Shown: in pieces, positions 30,261-36,427 of the stretch
Layout of the letters: every line of letters starts with the position of its first letter
Position numbering within the stretch: the stretch's first letter is position 1
Source of the DNA: an uncultured Thermomicrobiales bacterium
GTDB lineage: Bacteria; Chloroflexota; Chloroflexia; Thermomicrobiales; UBA6265
Length of the DNA stretch: 36,427 bases
Assembly (NCBI GenBank): GCA_902806325.1
Contig: CADCWE010000067.1
Location: 1-36,427 of the forward strand
Reading direction: 5' to 3'
Position numbers and translations under genes: made by a program
The notes under the pieces: model-generated
Database searches by the model: none
What the model was told of the DNA's origin: nothing
The model's input: the letters and a program-made list of their open reading frames with translations, nothing else

Positions 30261-32798
30261 ATGCGACGATCATCGTCACGAGTCCGGCTACTCGCCATGC
30301 TCGGTCTCGCGTTCGGACTGCTGGCGGGGCTGGCCCCGGGTGCGGACGCGGGCTTCAGTCCGAACACCTTTACGGTGGTAAAAACCAACTCCGACGGGTC
30401 CGACCCGGCGGGCGCGGGTTTCACCCTCTACGCCGCCGTCGATAACGGCTCCGGCACCTTGATCTGCGACAAGTCGACCGTCATCGCGGCCGAACAGATT
30501 GTGGAAAGCAATGGAACCAACGGCAGTGCGGTCCTTAGCAGTCCGTTGATCTCGGATTTCAGCTTCTATTGCCTCTCCGAGACGACGATCCCGGAGATAC
30601 CCGAATTCGTGGTCACCCCGCCCGCTGATCGGATCGTCGAAAGCACCGGCGTGAGCACCCTGGTGATCGTGGAAAACACGGTGACCCCCGAGGCGACCTC
30701 GGGCACGATCACCGTCACCAAGACCAACGACGACGGCACCGAGCCGGTCGGGGCGGCATTTGAGGTTTACGAGGCCGGTGGTCCGCTCGACGCCCCCTGC
30801 AACGAGTTCGGCGCCCTGGTTGAAGGCCCGATCACCGCCACCGGGAGTGGCGATGGCACCGCCACCGCCACCGCGACCTTCACCTCGGCCAGCCTGATCG
30901 TCGGCAACACCTACTGCGTCGATGAGTCCACGGTGCCGTTTACCTTTGTCCAAGACGTCCCGGTGGTGACCGTAACCCTGGCGGCCGGGGACAACCTGGT
31001 GTCCTTCGAAAATAGGCTGTCGGGCGGCTACCTCGCGGTCTTCAAGTCCAATTCCGACCTCAGCAACCCGGCCGGGGCAGCCTTCACCCTCTACAGCACC
31101 ACCCCGGACGGCCAGGGCGGGTTCATCTGCAACACCGGTGACCCGATTTCGAACGAGCAAGGCTTCACCAACAACAACGGCCAACTTGGTCTCGCCCAAT
31201 TCGTCGGCACGGCGCTGACCGAGGGCGCCACCATCTGCGTCGTTGAGACGACCACCCTGCCCGGCTACACGCCGGAATTCCCGCAGCGCTTCGCGACCAT
31301 CGAAGGTGGGCGGGGTAGGGTAGACATCCTGAACGTCCGCGACAGCACCATCACCGTTTCCAAGACGTTTACCGGCGGTAACCCAGGCCCGGCCGGCTTC
31401 CGGGTGCTGGATGCCACCTGCACCACCGTGGTGCTGCCCGAGCAGACCACCGACCCGAGCACCGGCAACGCCACCACCTTCAACGATCCCGCCGTGCTGA
31501 CCGCCGGCACGGAGTACTGCGTCGAGGAATCGAGCGTCACCCCCGGCTACACCGCCGATGACGCCCAGCAGTCGGTGACTCTGGCTCCTGGCGACAACGC
31601 CCTCACCTTCGACAACTCCGCGATCGCGGGCACCATCACGGTCTTCAAGGGCAACTCCGACCTTTCCGATCCGGCCGGTGCGGGCTTCACCATCGTCCCC
31701 GGGGGCGATGATGGCCAGGGCGGCTTCACCTGCGACCTGACCACGGTGATTTTGCCGGAGCAGACCGTTATCAGCGATGGCACCCTCGGCACCACCGTCT
31801 TCACCGATGTCGCCTTGACCGAGGGCACCTCGTTTTGCGCCGTCGAGACCACCGGCGTGCCCGGCTACACCGCGTTCCGGTCAGATACGCTGGTGACGAT
31901 CGTGAACGGGTCCGCCGAGGCCTACTTCACGAACGTCCTCAACACCACCATCACCGTCACCAAGACCAACGACGACGGCACCGAGCCGGTCGGGGCGGCC
32001 TTCACGGTCTACGAAGACGGCGACGGCACCGTCGAGTGCGAGGAACTCGGCCCCGTGGTCGAAGGCCCGATCGTCGCCGTTGGCGACGGCTCCGGCTTCG
32101 GTCCCGCCACCGCGGTCTTCACCTCGACCGACCTGGTCGTCGGCGACTTTTACTGCATCGCGGAGACGACGGTGCCGAACGGCTACTCGGCGGACTCGCG
32201 GGTGCGGTTCTTGGACCTGGACGACGGCGACAACGAACTGTTCTTCACCAACACCGCGCTCCCGACCGCAACGAACACCCCAACCCGGACCCCCACCAAG
32301 ACCGCGACCGCGATCACCACCGGCACGGTCGCCACAAGCACCGAGACCCCGACCGCCGCGAGCACCGCTTCCGCGACCACCACCGGCACGGTCGCCACGA
32401 GCACCGCGACCGCGACCGCGACCGCGACCGCGACCGCGACCGGCACGGTCGCCACGAGCACCGCGACTCCCACCGCCACCGGCACGGTCGCCACGAGCAC
32501 CGAGATCCCGGTCCCCACCAGCACGCTGGCGCCGGACACCGAGACCCCGGCCGCCACCGAGACCGAGGACCCGGCCGCGGAGACCCCGGTCGCCACGAGT
32601 ACGGTGGCCCCGACCACGGCACCGGCGGCCCCGACCACGGCGCCGGTCACCCAGTTGCCGGCCACCGGTGCCGGCGCCCAAGGCGCGGCAAGCGTCTCCG
32701 TGGTTTGGACGATGGCGGCGGCGCTGGCGCTGTTCGGCCTCGGAGGCGTGGGCTACGGTCTGCGCCGCCGGGTCACGCCGGCCCGCGCCCGCCGCTAG
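30261..32798 (+). CDS. LPXTG-anchored surface protein with six SpaA/Cna-B-like domains
   Basis: 845 residues. Signal peptide ~1-29 (LAMLGLAFGLLAGLAPGADA). Six repeats of ~100 residues start near 31, 146, 256, 361, 456 and 561; each opens with (T)ITV(T/F)K(T/G)N(S/D)D, contains two Cys (for example GFTCDLTT and GTSFCAVETT) and a late E-(T/E)-(T/S) after the second Cys. The first-strand Lys and the Glu of VETT are placed as for intramolecular isopeptide bonds known in SpaA/Cna-B folds. A Thr/Pro/Ala stalk follows (~667-795: TNTPTRTPTKTAT, TTGTVATST four times). The end is a sortase-type sorting signal: LPATG (799-803), a TM helix (SVVWTMAAALALFGLGG) and RRR tail. No sortase gene lies in the window. 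Likely a wall-attached fibre or adhesin. Confidence 0.85.
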   Translation: MRRSSSRVRLLAMLGLAFGLLAGLAPGADAGFSPNTFTVVKTNSDGSDPAGAGFTLYAAVDNGSGTLICDKSTVIAAEQIVESNGTNGSAVLSSPLISDFSFYCLSETTIPEIPEFVVTPPADRIVESTGVSTLVIVENTVTPEATSGTITVTKTNDDGTEPVGAAFEVYEAGGPLDAPCNEFGALVEGPITATGSGDGTATATATFTSASLIVGNTYCVDESTVPFTFVQDVPVVTVTLAAGDNLVSFENRLSGGYLAVFKSNSDLSNPAGAAFTLYSTTPDGQGGFICNTGDPISNEQGFTNNNGQLGLAQFVGTALTEGATICVVETTTLPGYTPEFPQRFATIEGGRGRVDILNVRDSTITVSKTFTGGNPGPAGFRVLDATCTTVVLPEQTTDPSTGNATTFNDPAVLTAGTEYCVEESSVTPGYTADDAQQSVTLAPGDNALTFDNSAIAGTITVFKGNSDLSDPAGAGFTIVPGGDDGQGGFTCDLTTVILPEQTVISDGTLGTTVFTDVALTEGTSFCAVETTGVPGYTAFRSDTLVTIVNGSAEAYFTNVLNTTITVTKTNDDGTEPVGAAFTVYEDGDGTVECEELGPVVEGPIVAVGDGSGFGPATAVFTSTDLVVGDFYCIAETTVPNGYSADSRVRFLDLDDGDNELFFTNTALPTATNTPTRTPTKTATAITTGTVATSTETPTAASTASATTTGTVATSTATATATATATATGTVATSTATPTATGTVATSTEIPVPTSTLAPDTETPAATETEDPAAETPVATSTVAPTTAPAAPTTAPVTQLPATGAGAQGAASVSVVWTMAAALALFGLGGVGYGLRRRVTPARARR
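32406..32441 (+). repeat. Hexanucleotide repeat (GCGACC)x6 within the surface-protein stalk
   Basis: Six perfect copies of GCGACC encode (Ala-Thr)6. Because the unit is 6 nt, length changes would alter stalk length without shifting the frame. Nearby, the ~24-nt unit for TGTVATST occurs four times (about 32320-32510). Confidence 0.85.
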
Positions 32799-32825
32799 AA
32801 CCGCCGTCCCGACCTCTCCCGAAGG

Positions 32826-32863
32826 CCGAACGCCGCCCGGCTGAGCGCGTGGGAGGCGTTCGG
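32826..32863 (+). terminator. Candidate terminator hairpin after the surface-protein gene
   Basis: CCGAACGCC (32826-32834) pairs perfectly with GGCGTTCGG (32855-32863) around a 20-nt loop, 27 bp after the stop codon. No T-tract. The rest of 32799-33080 holds no gene I can support. Confidence 0.4.
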
Positions 32864-33080
32864 AAGAACAGGGGACGGCGACCCCCGCCCCCTCGGTCCT
32901 TCACGGCCAAGGCGGGCGGAGGGCTCGGCGTCGCCCGGCCAGCGCGGTGCCGTGGGGTGCATCGAACCGGGTCGCTGGGGTGCGATCGGATGCTTCGGGC
33001 GGGCACCTGGCGGAGAACGGGATCGCGTCCGGGGCGCCGATCGTCCATCGGTCACCGCCAACGCGGCGGCGCTGCCCCGC

Positions 33081-33908
33081 TCACCCGCCCGCTTCCCCGA
33101 GCCCGGTGGCGAACCGCACCGTCAGGTCGCGCACCCGCGGCCAGGTCGGCCGGTCCTCGATCACCAGCAGGTGGTCGGCGGGCAACTCGTGGTAGGCGAC
33201 CAAGCCGCCGAAGCGGGCGACCAGGCGGCGGGTGTGGCGGGGGGTGACGATGGTGTCACGCCCGCCCTGGACAATCAGCGTCGACGCGGTGACCCGGGCG
33301 GCGAGGGCGCCGGCCGGGGCGGCCAGGCGACGCAGCTCGTCGAGGCTGGCGGTCGGCAGCCCGGTCTCGCGGCGGAGGCGGTCCAGCGCCGTGGGATCGT
33401 CCAGGTCGAGCGCGGGATCCATCGCGGCCAGGTAGTCCCGGACGGCAGGGTCGGCAAAGTCGGACCCCTGGAACGCCGGGAGCGTCTTCTTGACCCGCTT
33501 GACGACCGGCAGCGCGACCGCCCGCCAATCGGCGAACCGCCACAGCGGCGCCAGCAGGATCAGCCGGTCTGGGGCACGTCTCGCCGCCGCGTGCAAGGCC
33601 AGCGCCCCGCCCATCGAGTACCCCACCAGGACCGACCGCGCGTACCGCCCGGCGACCTCCTCCCAGGCCGAAACCGCCGCCGCTCGCCACTCCGCCGCCG
33701 CGATCTCGCCCAACCGCCCGATTCCCGGCCCGAACCCCGGCAGCAGCGGCCCGTGGGCCGCGATGCCCGCCGTCGCCAGCGCCCGGCCCAACGGCCGCAT
33801 CTCGCGCGGCGTGCCGGTGAACCCGTGGAGGAGCAGCGCGCCGGCGCCGTCGCCCCCATCGGCGTCGAAGGCGAACGGCTCGTGTTCGGGACCGGCGTAC
33901 CAGTTCAT
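33081..33908 (-). CDS. Alpha/beta hydrolase (carboxylesterase/lipase-like)
   Basis: 275 residues. Oxyanion-hole motif LLLHGFTGTP (~27-36), nucleophile elbow GYSMGG (Ser ~95 in G-x-S-x-G), acid in VQGGRDTIV, catalytic His in LPADHLLVIED. The HGFTGTP-REMRPLGRAL start and short cap match the carboxylesterase EstA/monoacylglycerol lipase group found in Geobacillus and relatives, which hydrolyse short-chain esters or monoacylglycerols; cytoplasmic, no signal peptide. ATG 33908 with GAGG close upstream; the longer reading to 34247 is not conserved-looking. Orientation follows the ABC exporter, 389 bp apart. Confidence 0.9.
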   Translation of the reverse strand: MNWYAGPEHEPFAFDADGGDGAGALLLHGFTGTPREMRPLGRALATAGIAAHGPLLPGFGPGIGRLGEIAAAEWRAAAVSAWEEVAGRYARSVLVGYSMGGALALHAAARRAPDRLILLAPLWRFADWRAVALPVVKRVKKTLPAFQGSDFADPAVRDYLAAMDPALDLDDPTALDRLRRETGLPTASLDELRRLAAPAGALAARVTASTLIVQGGRDTIVTPRHTRRLVARFGGLVAYHELPADHLLVIEDRPTWPRVRDLTVRFATGLGEAGG

Positions 33909-34297
33909 GGGGCCTCGTGCGGCGTGCGCGGGGTTCGCGTCGACGCCGGTATTGTGCGCCGCCTGGCGGGGACGGGCCAACCGGCGGGCACGGCTGCCGT
34001 GGTAGCGGCTACGCCTCGAGCGCGTTGCGATCGTCAGGTCGAGGTTCGTGTCGGGACCGGCACGGCGAGTTTCGCGCGCCCGGTCGGCGTAGGGCCACGG
34101 GCGCAGCGGACCACGCCCGACACCCAATCGGCCAATCGCCCGGGGTCGCCGGATCAGATGCCAAGCGCCTCCGCCGCCATCCGCGTCCCCTCGACGCGGT
34201 TCGTGATCTTTTGGAGCGCCACGCCGCGGGCGTAGTCGGGGAATCATCGGGGCGATCCCGAGGCGATCTTCCCCCCGGCGCGCCGGAGCGCGCCGGT
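33909..34297. other. Intergenic stretch with a possible gene tail
   Basis: No complete gene. On the minus strand, bases ~34240-34158 read a tidy 27-residue tail (DYARGVALQKITNRVEGTRM, AAEALGI, TGA) that could be the end of a lost protein; I cannot name its family. A promoter for the hydrolase must lie here but is not evident. Confidence 0.3.
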
Positions 34298-36070
34298 TCA
34301 GGCCGGCAGCGCCTCGAACTGGGCCGCGTGCATCCGGCGGTAGACGCCGCCAGCGGCGATCAGGTCGTGGTGACGGCCCTGCTCGGCGACGCCGGTCCCG
34401 TCGACGACGACGATCCGATCGGCATTCTGGATCGTGGCCAGGCGGTGGGCGATGACCAGGGTGGTCCGGCCGCGGGACAGATCGGCCAGGGAGCGCTGGA
34501 TCGCGCGTTCGGTCTCGGAGTCGAGGGCGGAGGTGGCCTCGTCGAGGATCAGGATCGGCGGGTTCTTGACGAACATGCGGGCGATCGCCAGGCGCTGCTT
34601 CTGGCCGCCGGAGAGTTTGACGCCGCGCTCGCCGATGATGGTGTCGAGGCCGTCGGGAAGGTCGGCGATCACGCGGTCCAGGCGCGCCCGGCGGGCCGCG
34701 TCCACCACCTCGGCCTCGGTCGCGTCCAACCGGCCGTAGGCGATGTTCTCGCGGATGGTGCCGGCGAAGAGGAAGACATCCTGCTGGACGATGCCGATCT
34801 CGCGCCGCAGGGATGCCAGGGTCATGTCCCGGATGTCGATCCCGTCGATCGTGATCCGCCCGGAGTCGGGTTCGTAGAAGCGGGGCAGGAGCGAGGAGAT
34901 GGTGGTCTTGCCGGCGCCGGAGGGGCCGACGAAGGCGACGGTCTCGCCCGGCCGGATGTGGAGGTTGATGCCGTTGAGCACCGTCTGGTGGGGGCCGTAG
35001 CCGAAGGTGACGTGCTCGTAGCGGATCTCGCCGCGCAGGTTCGACACGGCGACCGCGCCCGGGGTGTCGGCGATGTCCGGTTCGGTGTCCAGCAGCTCGG
35101 TGTAGCGCTTGAAGCCGGCGATACCCTTGGGGTAGGTCTCGAGGACGTTGTTGATCTTCTCCACCGGCCGGAAGAAGACGCCGACCAGGAGCAGGAAGCT
35201 GACGAACTGGCCTTCGGAGAGTTGGCCGTGGAGGACGTAGTACGTGCCGGCGACCATGACCACGATCTGGGTCGCGCGCATCCCGAGGTAGGACAACGAC
35301 ATGCTGGCCGCCATCACCCGGTAGGCGTCGAGTTTGGTCGCGCGGTAGCGGGCGTTGGCACCGGCGAAGAGGGCGCGCTCGTGGTTCTCGTTGGCGAAGG
35401 CCTGGACCACCCGCATCCCGCCGACGTTCTCCTCGATCCGGGCGTTGAACTCGCCGACCCGGCCGAACAGGCCGCGCCAGGTTTGGGTCATCCGGCTGCC
35501 GTAGCGGACGGTGATCCAGCCGGTCAGGGGCACGATCACGGCGGTGATCAGGGCAAGCCGGGGGTGGACCGCGAACATCAGGGCGAAGGCGCCGAGAAAG
35601 GTCATCACGGCGACGAAGAGGTCCTCCGGCCCGTGGTGGGCCATCTCGCCGATCTCCTCCAGGTCCTTGGTCACGCGGCCGACCAGGTGACCGGTTTTGT
35701 GGTTATCATAAAACCGGAAGCTGAGCTTCTGCAGGTGGTCGAAGCTTTTGCGCCGCAACTCGGTCTCGATGTTGATCCCGAGCATGTGGCCCCAGTAGGT
35801 GACGACGATCATCAGCCCGGTGTTGAGCAGGTAGACCCCGAGCAAGGCGACCGAGGCGAGCACGATCAGGCCCCAGTCCTCGCCTGGCAGCAGCTCGTCG
35901 ACGAACAAGCCGACCGCCATCGGAAACCCAAGCTCCAGCACGCCGGAGACCACCGCGCAGGAGAAATCCAGCCAGAACAGCCGGCGGTGCGGTTTGTAGT
36001 ACCCGAAGAAGCGGCGGACGAGGGCGCCGGTGGAGTGGGTCGCGGTCGGGGCAGGGGCGGCGGCGGCCAT
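34298..36070 (-). CDS. ABC exporter half-transporter (permease-ATPase fusion, MsbA/lipid or multidrug type)
   Basis: 590 residues. N-terminal ~330 residues: six-TM exporter domain (LFWLDFSCAVVSGVLELGFP, LIVLASVALLGVYLL, LMFAVHPRLALITAVIVP and others). C-terminal nucleotide-binding domain: A-loop YGPHQTV, Walker A GPSGAGKTT, Q-loop IGIVQQDVFLFAGTI, signature LSGGQKQR, Walker B PILILDEATSALD, H-loop VIAHRLATI, all intact. It works as a homodimer or with another half; substrate (lipid, drug, peptide) unknown. No second half-transporter is visible in this window, which supports a homodimer. ATG 36070 with AAAGGA upstream; the open frame extends beyond without conserved sequence. Confidence 0.94.
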   Translation of the reverse strand: MAAAAPAPTATHSTGALVRRFFGYYKPHRRLFWLDFSCAVVSGVLELGFPMAVGLFVDELLPGEDWGLIVLASVALLGVYLLNTGLMIVVTYWGHMLGINIETELRRKSFDHLQKLSFRFYDNHKTGHLVGRVTKDLEEIGEMAHHGPEDLFVAVMTFLGAFALMFAVHPRLALITAVIVPLTGWITVRYGSRMTQTWRGLFGRVGEFNARIEENVGGMRVVQAFANENHERALFAGANARYRATKLDAYRVMAASMSLSYLGMRATQIVVMVAGTYYVLHGQLSEGQFVSFLLLVGVFFRPVEKINNVLETYPKGIAGFKRYTELLDTEPDIADTPGAVAVSNLRGEIRYEHVTFGYGPHQTVLNGINLHIRPGETVAFVGPSGAGKTTISSLLPRFYEPDSGRITIDGIDIRDMTLASLRREIGIVQQDVFLFAGTIRENIAYGRLDATEAEVVDAARRARLDRVIADLPDGLDTIIGERGVKLSGGQKQRLAIARMFVKNPPILILDEATSALDSETERAIQRSLADLSRGRTTLVIAHRLATIQNADRIVVVDGTGVAEQGRHHDLIAAGGVYRRMHAAQFEALPA

Positions 36071-36229
36071 GGGGTCCTTTGGGGGTGATCGGCGGCTGGC
36101 GGGCGAGAACGCCGGGCGACGGGGGTCGGCCGGTGGTGTTGTGCCTATGGTACGGGGTTTGGTGGGGGCGAGGCCAGGTGGGCCGGCGAATCCCGCGCCC
36201 CCCGACCTGGCCCCTCGGATTCTTCCCCC

Positions 36230-36427
36230 GCGACCGCGCGACGGGGGTAGGGGGCGCTTGGAAAGGGGGCCGAGCACGCCCGCGGCCGGGAGAAGGCCCC
36301 CTCCCCAACCCCTCCCCAACCGTGGGGGAGGGGCTTTCGTCGCCTCGCTGTCTTGATACGGCAACGGCTCCCCCTTTCCCCCAACCGTGGGGGAAAAGGG
36401 GCCGGGCGGCGGCCGTTGGGGATAGGG
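36230..36427. repeat. G/C-run hairpin repeats upstream of the ABC exporter
   Basis: CCCCTCCCC-aaccgt-GGGGGAGGGG (36309-36333, followed by CTTTCG) and CCCCTTTCCCCC-aaccgt-GGGGGAAAAGGGG (36371-36401, one bulged A) share the loop AACCGT and belong to the same style as the repeats at 8862-8900 and 11280-11391. A CCCCCG/CGGGGG pair occurs at 36226-36247. No gene is seen from 36071 to the window end. Confidence 0.7.

Noticed and set aside
30288-31852. Minus-strand ORFs inside the surface-protein gene
   Set aside because: Antisense shadows of the repeated SpaA-like domains; no start signals.
34158-34240. Tail peptide DYARGVALQKITNRVEGTRM...AAEALGI
   Set aside because: Looks like a lost gene's end, but too short and unrecognised to call as a pseudogene.
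33917-36088. 723-residue plus-strand open frame
   Set aside because: Antisense to the ABC exporter whose motifs are all intact; composition Asp/Gly/Ala/Val-rich shadow.

Overview
This 36.4-kb window is chromosomal DNA of a very GC-rich bacterium. GTG starts are common, genes are mostly monocistronic or in short runs, and G/C-rich dispersed repeats fill the gaps. The gene content (Uma2-type nucleases, a DUF2207 membrane protein with a Gly-rich tail, a B-box-like zinc-finger membrane protein, SH3-fused L,D-transpeptidase-like proteins, an FAD/Fe-S D-lactate dehydrogenase fusion) fits Chloroflexota, perhaps Thermomicrobia. That assignment is inference from gene content; there is no rRNA, tRNA or other phylogenetic marker here.

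Layout. 0.2-3.5 kb: MFS transporter (-), divergent GNAT acetyltransferase (+), secreted SH3-SH3-L,D-transpeptidase-like protein (+). 3.5-8.3 kb (-): ferritin-like protein, a DUF2243 relic, then a metal ABC uptake operon (binding protein, ATPase, permease, joined by GTGA overlaps) preceded by a Fur-family regulator. A promoter with an overlapping inverted repeat lies before the binding-protein gene. 8.3-15.1 kb (+): small membrane protein, DUF2207 protein, zinc-finger membrane protein, Gfo/Idh/MocA oxidoreductase, sugar-phosphate isomerase/epimerase-like protein and a class I methyltransferase. 15.2-18.1 kb (-): GNAT acetyltransferase, dual-specificity-type phosphatase, HD-domain nucleotidase, and an AbrB-like antitoxin followed by a decayed toxin. 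18.4-22.4 kb: a secreted TSP3-malectin-L,D-transpeptidase-like protein (+), a histidine-kinase relic (-) and an M29 aminopeptidase (+). 22.4-23.7 kb: a gene graveyard with a frameshifted membrane protein, a MazF-like tail, and an in-frame chimera of antitoxin, PIN-toxin and GNAT fragments. 23.7-28 kb: large D-lactate dehydrogenase-type flavoprotein (-), Uma2 nuclease (-), small Cys-rich protein (+). 28.2-29.9 kb: an intact 860-bp IS5-family element beside or within a Uma2 remnant, a fragment of a second transposase, and a broken membrane-anchored protein. 30.2-36.1 kb: an LPXTG-anchored protein with six SpaA/Cna-B-like domains (+), an alpha/beta hydrolase (-) and an ABC exporter half-transporter (-).

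Three themes stand out. First, a cell-surface group: two paralogous non-canonical L,D-transpeptidase-like proteins with different accessory domains, plus a sortase-type surface fibre. Second, metal homeostasis: Fur, the ABC importer and a ferritin-like protein. Third, heavy gene decay: at least eight recognisable relics, four of them from toxin-antitoxin or mobile genes. G/C-rich repeats, including 7-nt tandem repeats and a MITE-like element, sit directly at gene ends and at five positions contribute or abut the TAG stop codon. Positions and motifs were read by eye; family names rest on motif recognition, not database searches.
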